The notes: generated by a model not told the origin, from the sequence alone. DNA of 64,000 bases from Adelphocoris suturalis (GCA_030762985.1 CM061046.1:84095750-84159749), one strand, 5' to 3'. Counted from the first letter of the stretch, positions 11,590 to 22,049 are shown. Program-made: numbers and translations.

Positions 11590-11735
11590 GAAGATTGAAG
11601 AAAGGTTTATGTGAAACGCGTGAGCTAAAACTCATTCTGTGTTTCAATAATTTCGTCCGAAGTATGTAAATAGAGGTAACCGGGGGTCCAGGGCGCTTGC
11701 CCCCGGCGAGGCGCGGAGCGCCGAGTTTTTGTTCC
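11590..11735 (-). repeat. Dispersed repeat R6 with GC-rich end
   Basis: The inverse of 17325-17420. It contains 'taaatagaggtaaccggggg', then a C/G-rich hairpin series ending in gaggcgcggagcgccgag. Short strong hairpins such as GGCGCTCCGCGCC are visible. It directly abuts R3. Confidence 0.7.
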
Positions 11736-12475
11736 TTTTGGTTTATTATTTCCAATAATAAGCCTATGTGATCGTGTAGCAAAAAATTTTTATAACCCCC
11801 CCTCAAACTTTGTCACTTTACGTTTCAAGGAGCGTAGAATCCAAATTTGAAATGTCCGTCCGCCGTCCGGGCCATAAAAGGCCTAAGAATTGACTTTAAA
11901 AACCCGTTCTTTCGCACATAGACTCCATTTGAGGTCTAGTTGGTCCTAACGTTTAACCATCTCGATCGCTTTACTCGCATAGATACTATGGGCCAAAAAC
12001 GGGCGAAAAAGTGTGTTTTTCTACGCGCGCACGCCTGGCACGCTTGGCAGGGGGTCACGGTGGGTGGTGAGGGGGGGTAAGCGGGCGGTGGAGTGAGAGG
12101 AGGCGCCGGCGCCGCGGCATCTTGTGGTGGGTACGGCGCCGGCGTTCCTTCGAGGCATGAATATATGTTTTTTTCATATTTGTGTGTTAATAAAAAAGCT
12201 TTTCCTACGCATATTTAATAACATATCCTCTCGACTTTTCGTACGTACTTAGATAATGATATTATTAAGGCAATAACTATTTGAATCGAGAGCTCAAATC
12301 GAGAAATGTAAACATGCGTATATAATTATAGAAGTATAGGTTGTGGCAACTCGAAATAGGACACGCCGAGGAGTCTGGACGGGCTTATGACGTACGCAAG
12401 CCAACTAAAACTATGATCATACTCAATTGAAAAAATAATAAACCTTTGTGAAATAATTTGCAGCGTTTTTTTCCT
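11735..12475 (+). repeat. Dispersed repeat R3, full-length copy 1
   Basis: About 740 bp. It starts with a hairpin (GGTTTATTATT, TCC, AATAATAAGCC). The middle has 'tgtccgtccgccgtccggg', a GC-rich core with the palindrome GGCGCCGGCGCC near 12100, and an AT-rich end closing with 'aataataaacctttgtgaaa' and 'tttgcagcgttttt'. It matches 22638-23400 nearly end to end. Its end resembles the R4 terminal motif, so R3 and R4 may belong to one superfamily. No transposase is visible. Confidence 0.85.
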
Positions 12476-12486
12476 TATTTTTTTGT

Positions 12487-12650
12487 TAAATAATATAATT
12501 TCTTCCCACAGCTTGAAATTGTCACCAATTCTACGTAAATATGTAATCTAAGTAAGAAGGAATGCCTAGAAACATCGGGCGGGCGTGTTGAAGACAATTT
12601 GACGGGGGGGGGGGGGGGGGGGGGGGGGACGGAAAAGTACCCAAAACTCT
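12487..12650 (+). repeat. Dispersed repeat R11 with 25-base G-run
   Basis: Matches 5757-5915. The G-run at about 12604-12628 is expanded compared with the first copy. Confidence 0.8.
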
Positions 12651-12652
12651 TC

Positions 12653-12695
12653 TACGCCGACGTTTTGCTACATTTATATAGCATCTTCAGGGTTT
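12653..12695 (-). ncRNA. Decayed hammerhead motif, left arm
   Basis: Minus strand: CCCTGAAGA, helix II GCTATATAAATGTAGC, then AAAAC where GAAAC is needed, then GTCGGCG. The invariant G of GAAA is lost, so activity is not expected. Confidence 0.55.
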
Positions 12696-13052
12696 ATTAG
12701 TGGAGCAGGAAAAATTTTTAGGTCCTCATTGAACATTATACAATCCTTGCTGGACGCAATGTACTTGTACACTATTTTCATACATGCTAACTGGAGACTG
12801 TTCATAATAACAGAAACTAGATAATTATGATGAAAATTATTAAAGAGGATACATATTGCATAGAATACACGTGGCATTTTTCTAAACAATATGTATCCTC
12901 TTCAATCATTTTCATCATTATTATCCAGTTTTTATTATTATAAACAGTCTTCAGTTAGCATGAATGAAAATAGTGTACAAGTACTATGTGTCCAGCAAGG
13001 ATTGTATAAATTCAATGAGGACCTATAAAAAATTTTTCCTGCTCCACTAATA

Positions 13053-13093
13053 AGTCGTGAAGATGCTATATAAATATAGCGAAACATCGGCGT
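13053..13093 (+). ncRNA. Decayed hammerhead motif, right arm
   Basis: Plus strand: GTGAAGA in place of CTGAAGA, a perfect helix II GCTATATAAATATAGC, GAAAC, then ATCGGCG. The first core base is altered. It complements the damage in the left arm: each arm has lost a different core base. Confidence 0.55.
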
Positions 13094-13144
13094 AGAAGAG
13101 TTTTTGAATTATTGACCAACCCTCGCTAACCCTCAACTTTATTA

Positions 13145-13345
13145 TTATACCAGTGGTCGAGAACAAGCACAAGTACGAGTAATTGTAATTGAAACTTGAC
13201 CCCAACGGATACAAGTACCCGTATTTTTACTCGTCCTTGTAATTACAAATACTTGTACTACTTGTGCGGCATGAAGTGGAAACAGGTAAAGTAATTGTAC
13301 TTGTACTTGGCAAATACTTTCAAAGTACTTGAAGCTGCTGGATAA
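13145..13345. repeat. GTAC-rich degenerate short repeats
   Basis: Many short variants of 'caagtac', 'gtaattgtac' and 'acttgtac' occur in both orientations. It may be a decayed terminal-repeat element like the one at 6636, but no clean ends were found. Confidence 0.4.
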
Positions 13346-13384
13346 CTGATTCCATGTTGCGCCTTTCATTAACGAGCCTCTGAA

Positions 13385-13510
13385 GAAGGGTTGTCAGGTG
13401 TCCGGTTTTGGCCCGGACAGTCCGGTTTTTTACCTAGTTGTCCTGGTGAAAAGTCGCCTTGAAGGCCAAATGTCCGGTTTTCACAGGACGGGCGGCAAAT
13501 GTCCGGTTTT
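13385..13510 (+). repeat. TGTCCGGTTTT short repeats
   Basis: Four copies of 'tccggtttt' with flanking 'gtcaggtg' and 'ggcaaatg' within about 125 bases. No clean target-site duplication or full inverted end was found. Confidence 0.55.
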
Positions 13511-14022
13511 TGTGGATTGTTTAATTAGGTACCGATGCACATTATAAATCACAACATCGAGATAGGAAGAATACAAGCAAAAATTTCAACCTCAAGTTCT
13601 TCTTGATCTATTTGAGAATGGCCCATATTCTCGTGACGTCACGCCTGGAGTAGGTTCGCGTTTCAGAAAAGACCGGCCATGACGGCCCTACGTCAATGAA
13701 TCGCTACTCAACCAACCTATTTCTCACAAGAAGTTAGCCGTCTCACGTCAACATAATTCGTGGTTATAAGGCCATTTTTCAACAGTTTTGTTCTGAAAAA
13801 GTATAATATTTTAGCAATACAAAGTTTCAATTCGACTAAATGTTATAATAATCGTGCCTGCCAGCGCAATAATTGATTGTAGATTGCTGTCAACGATACC
13901 AATCTAACGTGAACGAGTTTTTATTTGGACTAGGAGCCTACGAACTATTGTATGTAGTTAATCAGTGTCAGAAAACTAAAGAACTTCATTCGTTTAGGCT
14001 TTGGGAATAACTATTAACCTGA

Positions 14023-14470
14023 AATCGTAAACGAGTTCCACTATCCGCTTTACAAGCAGATACCATGTTACATGGATATGTCTTTGATTGGGGATTTCAT
14101 AACGGTTGTCCTCGAGTTGTCCTCGACTGTTGTCAAGAGGATGAAAATGTTTCCTATGGAGTGGAGTAAATGATGCTATTGCTTTACGTTAAGAATATTG
14201 TAACCGGCTAATTAAAATTGTTTATAGTCCAATCAACTTAGTTTTGGAATGTAGCCAGGTACGTAAGGAGGGGGAAATCGGTAGCTTGAGATGTGAACAT
14301 TTATCACATAAATCAAGCGCTTTCCAACGAGAGGCGAACGATTTTTTTGCGATGAAAACTGCGGAAGTTCCATTCCCCTAGCAACGGCTGGGTTGTCCGT
14401 GAAAAACACTGAAATTGTGACATAAATTTTGCGTCACGGAAATTTTTGGTTGACCCCAAAGAGCAAAGAC
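14023..14470 (+). repeat. Dispersed repeat R8, long copy
   Basis: About 440 bases match the inverse of 61965-62390 almost throughout: 'acgagttccactatccgc', 'ttggaatgtagccaggtacg', 'ggaagttccattcccctagc'. The shared R8 core, 'tttccaacgag...gaacgattttt...ctagcaacgg...ggttgt', also occurs at 18230, 20700, 48480, 50150 and 62700. Confidence 0.85.
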
Positions 14471-14474
14471 ATAT

Positions 14475-15600
14475 TCATGTCAAAATAGTAAAGAAAAGAT
14501 GATTGAAAATTCCTCAGGTGTCTGTACTGCTGTGTAGGTACCTAGCCATTGCTCAGGAAGCTTCATCAGCGTTTTATTATAAGTTCGTAGTACTATGCTC
14601 AACTGAGGAAGCTTTACTTGTTATAGTGAATGAATAAAAGGAGAGATTTGGAACAAGGCAGGTTGTTGCTACACCAAGAAACGAAACTACTTAGGTAGGT
14701 ACGTACGTCCTACCAGATTTGCTGTTGGTTTAAAGTGCCTAAACAAAGTAGGTGGGTCGTTGCTTTGCCAACGAATACAACCGCTGATTAGCAAGTTTGT
14801 CAAATATCGAATCAGGGAATATGCAACATGATTTAAAAACCAGCTGCAAGGAAAAAACCTTGAAATGCATTCTTCTGAAGGTAAGATTTCATAAAGACGG
14901 CATTGGCAGTGCAGTTATTGCACGAGTCTTGAAGTTACGCAAATTTTAGGGACAAAAAAGGTAATTAGGTAGGTACCTACTTTCGTTTTTCTCAATGAAG
15001 TACATGAACAAGTAATAATATACGGAAAGTATGTAGGTATACCTTCCCTTTAGGTCCTTACCTTTCCACATGTGATACTCACTATTCCCGCCTAACAGAG
15101 TTCTCATAACACATCCTTTCTCAAGACCACTTTCACAGACTCTAGAGATTTTTAGTTTAAATTGATTCAAAGAACGGTTCTAAAACTAGATAGGTAATCT
15201 ACAAAATCTTCGCGGCTGATGTCTGGATCATCTAGAACACTTGTATGTCAACTCCCCAACACACATTTCATATGGATCTCTACCCCACAGATTAAATTAA
15301 TCTTGTGTTCGTAGCGTTTGAGGTCATCACGTGATAATAACTTGATGTAATTTGCATACAATTTATCACCTTGCATATTACAAATAATGAACATATTGGC
15401 TAGGAACTAGGTAAGACTATGTTATGCAGTTGTCCAGCTGTGGCTACAAATGGCGTATTTTCGCATAGTTTACTCGTCACCATGACAACAAGGTGAAATA
15501 ACTTTGACTTCGCTTTGCCTTGATGTAAGGATGCGCTAGTGTCCAAGTCTCGATAATATCACCCATAGGATGAAAATCTTGTGCCCCATGTGTTTCCCAA
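14475..15600. other. No recognisable gene
   Basis: Only short frames (up to 74 residues at 14946-15170 on the minus strand) without motifs. Several TAGGTAGGTACCTAC-like short palindromes occur. Confidence 0.5.
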
Positions 15601-15604
15601 ATTA

Positions 15605-15910
15605 TGGACAGCAATTATATACCTAACAATTCTTTATTCGGACAGTTCAGACTATAACAAGCTTTATAAAAAAGGCCTTCTGTCCTTAAATTGTTTTTTT
15701 AATTAAACTCCAACGTTTCTCTCCAGGAACTGGGGCTTCTTCAGGGAGATTAATATTCAGAAATGTAAAATATCTACTTACTTGTTGTTAATAATCGAAT
15801 TTAAAGTTATGAGTTTTTTGAAAATCAAATTTAAAATTGTTTAAGTTTATGTTGGTAACGATGTTTTTTCGTATGCTTTACTTAGTTCGCTGGTGACGGT
15901 AATTATAAAT
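15605..15910 (-). mobile_element. Penelope-like element 3' region
   Basis: Downstream (on the minus strand) of the GIY-YIG-type C-terminus at 15911-16105. It contains the hammerhead motif at 15707-15749 and ends 'gaactgtccgaataaagaat'. The same end occurs at 50660-50840 (plus), about 49060-49110 (inverted) and partly at 16860-16950 (plus). Known: Penelope-like elements carry hammerheads in their terminal repeats. Confidence 0.7.
15707..15749 (-). ncRNA. Hammerhead ribozyme motif, Penelope type
   Basis: Minus strand: helix I CTCC pairs with GGAG; core CTGAAGA; an AGCCCC...GGAGA segment where helix II should form, only partly complementary; GAAA; the ACGT palindrome as helix III; T at the cleavage position. 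The core bases are intact. Helix II is weaker than in the copy at 50710. Confidence 0.6.
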
Positions 15911-16105
15911 TTAGAGTCCATCAATCAAATACGAGTAAATTTTGCTCAATTTTTGAGTGTCTTTACGGAAGTTAATTGAATTTGAATTTTTTATCTTAAC
16001 CATTTCTAGAAATGTCATTTTTTGCACATTTGATTCTCTTCCTACAAGATCTGCAATGGGCAACCAACGCGTTTTTTGTATCGTCTTGTCGTATATCCGA
16101 TTCAT
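15911..16105 (-). pseudogene. Penelope-like element ORF, C-terminal end
   Basis: 64 codons read ...TRWLPIADLVGRESN..., FLEMVKIKNSNSINF, DTQKLSKIYSYLIDGL, then stop. The FLEMxxI...SIN...D...LSxIYxYL pattern is what I recall for the C-terminus of Penelope-like proteins, after the GIY-YIG endonuclease. The reverse transcriptase and the GIY-YIG catalytic part are missing: an RT fragment of another family begins just beyond at about 16160. It is an interrupted relic. A second, more decayed copy lies at 49491-49620 on the plus strand. Confidence 0.6.
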
Positions 16106-16164
16106 GTTTTGAAAAACGACGCCGAACGGACTGACTCGTGAGCTATGAGCTCACTTGGCTTTGT

Positions 16165-16835
16165 AGAGGCATATCCGCGATTTTAGCCACGTTCATGCCA
16201 TCGTCATGCTTTATAAGGCGCTTGTTCTTCCTAAGCTGGAGTACGCCTCAACGATATGGTCTCCTTATTATGCAGTCCACAAATATCGAATTGAGCGTGT
16301 TCAAAATAAATTCCTGCGGTATATTGCATTTAGGCTTGGAATATCTTCGGAAAACGTGGACTATCCATCACTCCTCAGGACCTGCAGACTCCAACCCCTG
16401 GAAGTGCGGCGTGGCATGGCTGACCTGTCATTTCTCCACAAGCTCGTAAACGGCGGTATCGACTGTCCTCCGTTGCTGGCGGAAATTCGTCTCTCCATCC
16501 CTCGCATCTCAAGTCGTCAGCCTGAAATTTTCCACGTCCCTTTATCTCCGACAAACTATCTTCTAAATCGACCATTACACCGCATCCCAATAGTCCCCTG
16601 TCATCTCTGAATTCTCTAGTGATCTCTTCTCCCGCTTTGCTTTGACTATTATCTCCAAATTGCTCTACTGACTTCATAAGTTAAATTACTGTTATATTAT
16701 TGCTGTTTCTGGTAATATTGTTCTTTTTCTTGTTTTTTTCTTAAATTTGTAAATTCTTGTGTACATTGAATCGCTACTCTTATAATGCTGTCGTAAATTG
16801 GGCTTGCCCGTTAATAAATAAATAATATTGGACTG
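16165..16835 (+). mobile_element. Non-LTR retrotransposon fragment, family B-like, 3' end
   Basis: A 5'-truncated element made of the RT C-terminal region and a 3' UTR. It ends 'gtaaattgggcttgcccgtt' followed by an AATAAATAAATAA tail. The same tail design ('gtaaattgggcaatttcgcc', TAAA repeats) closes the element at 40614-41690, so the two are related. It lies between inverted Penelope ends (15605-15910 minus and 16860-16950 plus). Confidence 0.75.
16206..16610 (+). pseudogene. Non-LTR reverse transcriptase C-terminal fragment
   Basis: 134 codons: LYKALVLPKLEYASTIWSPY, IERVQNKFLRYIAF, LHKLVNGGIDCPPLLAEI. These match the order in the 40660-41427 frame (YTSLVRPLLENASVVWSPY, IERVQRRFLRHLSF, HRLANGGIDCPSLLSHL). 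The segment lies after the RT catalytic domain (the thumb and C-terminal region of Jockey/I-group proteins). No endonuclease, no FADD box and no proper start are present, so it is a dead fragment. The nominal first ATG is only an internal Met. Confidence 0.8.
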
Positions 16836-16859
16836 GTTGTTGTTGAGTTGAAGGTATAT

Positions 16860-16950
16860 TGTATAGAAAACTATAAGTAAGTAGATATTTTACATTTTTG
16901 AATATTAATCTCCCTGAAGAAGCCCCGTAGGAGACTAGGAGAGAAATAAT
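16860..16950 (+). repeat. Penelope-like terminal fragment
   Basis: 'aagtagatattttacatttt', 'aatattaatctccctgaaga' and 'agcccc' match the Penelope end at 15707-15800 in the opposite orientation. The hammerhead core is kept up to CTGAAGA, but helix II and GAAAC are decayed (GAAAT). Confidence 0.65.
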
Positions 16951-17324
16951 GAAATGGTGCATTTCATTTTGAAAAAATCGCTAGTGTGGTACAGTTCTTG
17001 CTCAATGAGTTCACGTTGTGGCTTGAAATGTTTGAAAGAAAGCTCTTTAGTCTCCTAGTAGGTAGACGGGGGATAAATCATGCATGATTTTAAAATTAGG
17101 GAAAGCTGACGAAATTAAAATAGTCAAATAGGTCAAGAAAGATTGGTCTTAAAAGGTGTCTGTCAGGTAAAGGATCTGAGTGAATGTTGTAGAAAATGGG
17201 ATTTTCCTGGATGAGTGACAAGCTAGGAGGAGGTCAGTTTAACCGCATCTGAACGTTGAATACTAGAATATTTGAAGGCACGCGGCATGACCGTACGTAA
17301 AATAACTTGAATATAAAGCGTTAA

Positions 17325-17420
17325 AAAAACTCGGCGCTCCGCGCCTCGCCAGGGGGCAAGCCCCCTGGACCCCCGGTTACCTCTATTTACATACTTCGGA
17401 TGAAATTATTGAAACACAGA
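17325..17420 (+). repeat. Dispersed repeat R6, GC-rich
   Basis: 'actcggcgctccgcgcctcg' and 'gggggcaagccccctgg', then 'ggttacctctatttacatac'. Strong GC hairpins in AT-rich surroundings. Inverse of 11590-11735. Confidence 0.75.
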
Positions 17421-17568
17421 ATGTGTTTGCGTTGTCGCGCAACCAAGTGACAACCAAACAAGCGTCATTGTTTACTATTCATTTATAACATCAATTTATA
17501 TAGTTGTTATAGTATGAAACTACGAAAAAAAATACGAAATAAATTCGTGATAAATCAAGAGCGATTTA

Positions 17569-17957
17569 TCAAGTAATGTCCTAAAGAGGCTACATACGAA
17601 ATTACAGCTTCCTAGAGTGTAAAGTATAGAAATTAGCTTTAAAAGCCACTCATCTGATCCGGACCCTGGACATCGTCAAGTAAATGTTCTAAAGAGGCTA
17701 CATACGAAATTACAGCTTCCTAGAGTGTAAAGCATAGAAATTAGCTTTAAGAGCCACACATCTGATCCGGACCCTGAGCATCGTCAAGTAAATGTCCTAA
17801 AGAGGCTACATACGAAATTACAGCTTCCTAGAGTGTAAAGCATAGAAATTAGCTTTAAGAGCCACACATCTGATCCGGACCCTGAGCATCGTCAAGTAAA
17901 TGTCCTAAAGAGGCTACAAACGAAATTACAGCTTCCTAGAGTGTAAAGTATAGAAAT
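17569..17957 (+). repeat. 108-bp tandem array, 3.6 units
   Basis: Units begin with 'ctaaagaggctaca' at 17581, 17689, 17797 and 17905, an exact 108-bp period. Units 2-4 are nearly identical; the last is cut after 'tagagtgtaaagtatagaaat'. No open frame runs through. Confidence 0.95.
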
Positions 17958-18060
17958 GACCTATTCAAATTATTTAACCTCCGCTTCACAAATCAAACCG
18001 TTTTCGTAATACTCAGATCACCTGCTATGAATCAAATCATCGAAACACAAGCTCAATGAA

Positions 18061-18316
18061 ATCATCAGAAATTAACAAGCGGTTGCAATCATGTTCACAA
18101 TATCAATTATTGAAAATGATCACCTGTGTGTAAACAATTATTTATATAACCATGCTCATAACTCAGTTTGTTGGACACGCACTTCGCAGTAGTTAACATA
18201 ATATTGTTGGATAAATCGAGAGCTTTCGAACGAATGGTCAACGAATTTTGTGGGATGAAAAACGACGAAGTACCATATCCCTAGCAACGACTCGGTTGTA
18301 CGTGAAAATCATCCGT
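18061..18316 (+). repeat. R8 arm, inverted partner of 20651-20907
   Basis: About 255 bases inverted at 20651-20907 with very high identity by eye. Includes 'caattatttatataaccatg', 'acacgcacttcgcagtagtt' and 'gagagctttcgaacgaatgg'. Confidence 0.85.
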
Positions 18317-19183
18317 CACACATTTCGTTACCATCCCGCGTTCCATTTTCGGCTAGTTAGTCCATGGCTAAAACACATTCTGTGTTAATATTGGAGGAAC
18401 ATCCGATCAGAAATTCGCTATGATTACCTCTAGAATCGAACAAGTTTTAAATCATAACACCTCAGGGGGTAACTGGGAGGAACCAAACTTGTATAGTGGC
18501 TTCTTTAAATGGATGGTTAGAAGGGACAAATGTAAAGTTTTACCACTTACATGGAAAAAAAGTCATGGGTTGGATACGTCTTTTGGCTTCTCAATTCATA
18601 ATTTGAGAAAGCGTTTGGTACGTTCACATGACTACATTTATGAACACACGAAAGAAAAATAAATCTACTCTGAAACTCTGAATCTACTCATGAAAAATAA
18701 ATAAATTTACTGTTTACCCAACTATTATTCAATGGAAAACCATCAGAAAAATCCTGGTAACCAGGGAAATGTAACTCTGTCGGGTTTTCTTTTACAAAAT
18801 CGTTATCCACTGGTTGGAAAGCCCTCGATTCATTTGACACTTCACTGCATCTCACACTGCCAATTTCTCCCTCTGTATATAAATTTAAACGTTACGGTTT
18901 TTGATGAAAAAAAAAAAAATCCCTCGAAATGTATGCATTGACCACCAGCCTGAGTGTGATGTTTTCAGTTTAGGATGGGGGGAGGAGGTTGAACAGATGT
19001 TTTCAGTTTAGGATTGGGTCGGTCCTCGCCTCGCGAGGCCTACCTGAGTGACTGCCAGGCCTACCCACCTTCTCGGAATCCAATAGAAACAGGCGCTGCA
19101 CCTCCACAACTCTGAGGACTCGAATTCGAAGAACTTGACGGACCTGCGCAGTAAGTTTTACAAGAGATACAAGGCTCCGCAAG

Positions 19184-20177
19184 TAGTGATGGCAATATTT
19201 CATGAAAAATCGATTTTTGGAAACATCGATGTATCGAGCTCATTAAATCGATGGGATACAAAAATCGAGCCCAAAATTATCGATTTTTAAAAACATCGAT
19301 GTTTTAACATCGAAGAAGACAAATTTCGTTAAAAGAAATATAAAGTACTTGAATTCAATATAAAGGAAGTAAGGTAATATGCTACAAAATAGTAGTTTCT
19401 GAAAACGAACATTTAAGGGTTTAAATAAAACAATCATTTCATTTTGTTGCTGTATTTGTTAGCATTGAAAATACTAAAGTAATAGATTAATCAAAGTTAT
19501 ATAATAATGATAATAAGTACAATAACTTATTTTAGACCCAACACACTATGTTATGTGTTTAAGGTAATATAATAAACCTAAAATGTAATAAAAAAAATAA
19601 AAACCAATAATTTAGTATAGTAAAAAAAAAAAAAAATAATAATATTATTCAAATTTACGATACTTAAATATTCTCGAGACAAAATTTTGATTTAAGAGTC
19701 CTCTCTACCCCTGGGTGTTTTGAAACATAACAGGCAGACAGACAGACAATTACCATGCAACAGAGGTAGAATCAGTGTGTCCGATGGACGGAAGTGCTTG
19801 CGGATGTGACTCATGTGAGAGTGGAAATGGAAGGGGTATGAGGATGAGATGAGAGGAATAATCTATGGTGAGGGGGTGGGGAGGAGATGGTGCAGACCGT
19901 TCCCATTTGTATCTTGATGTAATCAGCTGGATATTTTAATAGACAATTTCTTTCAAAACAAAATATAGAGCTTGTATATCTGAATTTCCGGTTCGAGATT
20001 GTCGGTAAAGCTACAGAAGTAAAAGCTTTATTCCGGCGAGTTAAAAAATCGATGGTTTGGGATGAAAACATCGATGTTAGATAAACATCGTACAGCAAAA
20101 ATCGATGTCTAAACATCGATGTTTGAAACTAAAAAAATCGATTTTTCGAAAACATCGATTTTCTTTTGCCATCACTA
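19184..20177. mobile_element. hAT-type DNA transposon, non-autonomous
   Basis: The ends are inverted: TAGTGATGGCAA on the left and TTGCCATCACTA on the right. The element is flanked by an exact 8-bp duplication, TCCGCAAG (19176-19183 and 20178-20185), the size made by hAT transposases. Both termini are packed with palindromic ATCGAT and 'aacatcgatgtt' units in either orientation, like subterminal binding-site arrays. The 994-bp body holds no transposase frame. The intact duplication suggests a fairly recent insertion. Confidence 0.9.
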
Positions 20178-20650
20178 TCCGCAAGACAATATTTTTCAGT
20201 CTTCTCCGAGATCGTGGTGTGTTAGGTCGTTCCATAGCTCGGTCCTATACCTTATTCTATTGCTGGTGGGTCTCACAGTGTTTCGACTGATGTTTCACGT
20301 GGAAAAAAGTCAGAATAAAAGTTTTCGAAAAAAAGTCTTCAGCATCCAGGGTGGCAGGTAAAGCTCTCAAATCTATGGTATTTCCTTCGAATAACTCCCT
20401 TCTTGAATGCTTCTGCTTCTTCTTCTGGGCTCAGCTTCTTCTCGGACCTTGCGTATCCCCAGTGATTGTCGTCTTCCTCTTGAATTGAAGATTCTTGAAT
20501 GCACCAAATAGAAAACTACTGTGCGGAACCCCCAAGGACATTATTCCTCTAAAATCTAATTGGTTTTTAATTAACATGTATCATGTTTTAGCCCTGGGGT
20601 CCTAGCAATTTTTGCGAGTCAATTTTTTTCCGCGAACGAAACATATAGTG

Positions 20651-20907
20651 TTACAGTGATTTCCGCCTACAACCGAGTCGTTGCTAGGGAAATGGTACTT
20701 CGTCGTTTTTCATCCCACAAAATTCGTTGACCATTCGTTCGAAAGCTCTCGATTTATCCAACAATATTATGTTAACTACTGCGAAGTGCGTGTCCAACAA
20801 ACTGAGTTATGAGCATGGTTATATAAATAATTGTTTACACACAGGTGATCATTCTCAATAATTGATATTGTGAACATGATTGCAAACGCTTGTTAATTTC
20901 TGATGAG
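20651..20907 (-). repeat. R8 arm, inverted partner of 18061-18316
   Basis: The reverse-complement copy of the 18061-18316 arm, 2.3 kb away, with the hAT element between them. Confidence 0.85.
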
Positions 20908-20909
20908 AA

Positions 20910-22040
20910 AACATGATACATGGTTGAAATTTTTGGTTCTAGAACAGAAATAAGTTTCAGCTGGCAGCTTACCCAACACATTTTTTTTCCCCCTTCTTCT
21001 GATCATCTTGGCTTGGACTGAGATGTTTCTCCCAAAGGTTTCAACGAATAATATTCTCACATTTTTAATATTAATTTTTAATTTCTAGTTCTTCTTGTCA
21101 GAAAATGGATATTGAAAACCAGTGGTATTAAGTTGTCAGTTTAAAAAAGTATGAGTACCTACCGGTTTGTCTCTAAACCAGAATGAATGAATTGTCAACC
21201 CGCTCATTCCACAAACCTCTGCAAATATTGATTTTCTTCAATCATTTTTTTTTTTTTTTTTGTATTTACATGTAACTGCACAGACGCAGACGCTTGCCGA
21301 GAAGAAATTAATCAATAAAACGCCTGTAGGCGTTTTATGTATTTATTAAAAACGGGAAGCTCCAGAAATGAATTCTCTCCAAAATTGGCCATTTTCTCAC
21401 AGCTTGTACGTATATTTAGGAAAATAGTTCCCCACAAATTGCAGGTCTTTAAAATTATTTTAAGCCCTTTCACCGGCAGCCAAACCTTAAAAAAATTGAT
21501 TGTAAGGGTCTACTTCAGTGGATTATTATTACTTTGCAATCACAAAAAATCTTGTTTCTAATATGTTTGACAGAAAAAATCTTGCTCTTCCCAGTGGTGA
21601 ATTTAATTTTTAACAAACAAACAAAAATTCACTCCAATAAAGGCGGTAAAAATTGCAAAAAGTACCTACCTAATTTTTCAAATTTCGACATTAAAAGAAA
21701 TATTTGTCTCAAATTGTAGCTATATTTGTGTAAAACATGCAACCATAAGGAAATTTTGGTATGGCTGCTCATTTGGACAGGGCAGGAAAAAAAAAAAAAA
21801 AAAAAACTGTAATGCCAAGAATTTCAGTTTTAGTAAGTTATTATGCACGCCGCCATTATTATTATCAACCTGTCATGATCAAATTTTGAGAATAACTCTA
21901 GAATTAATCTTCAAATGTTGAAATGAAGAGTTCTTTTTCTCTGAATCCCCCCCCCCCCTCCCAAAAAAAAGTTGTATTTAAATTTTTGTGATATTTGGCC
22001 TTAATCTTAAACTGTACAAATGACTAATGATTAAGATATC
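20910..22040. other. No recognisable gene
   Basis: AT-rich, with an 18-base T-run (near 21247), an A-run (near 21788) and a C-run (near 21949). Short frames only. Confidence 0.5.
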
Positions 22041-22049
22041 CCCTTAGCT

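Larger units (their letters stand above)
12647..13100. repeat. Palindrome with Penelope-type ends in both arms
   Basis: The arm at 12647-12858 is inverted at 12887-13100 with roughly 85-90% identity by eye and a 28-base spacer. Each arm starts at the outside with a hammerhead-like core, then 'tccactaataa', 'ggacct', 'caaggattgtata' and 'gtacactattttca'. Read as transposon ends, this is a pair of Penelope-type terminal repeats joined head to head. No coding sequence survives. Confidence 0.8.

Noticed and set aside
12603..12628. G-quadruplex regulatory site
   Set aside because: A plain homopolymer G-run that varies in length between the two R11 copies; no gene nearby to regulate.
17569..17957. 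CRISPR array
   Set aside because: Units are 108 bp head-to-tail with no unique spacers, and the window is eukaryotic in character.
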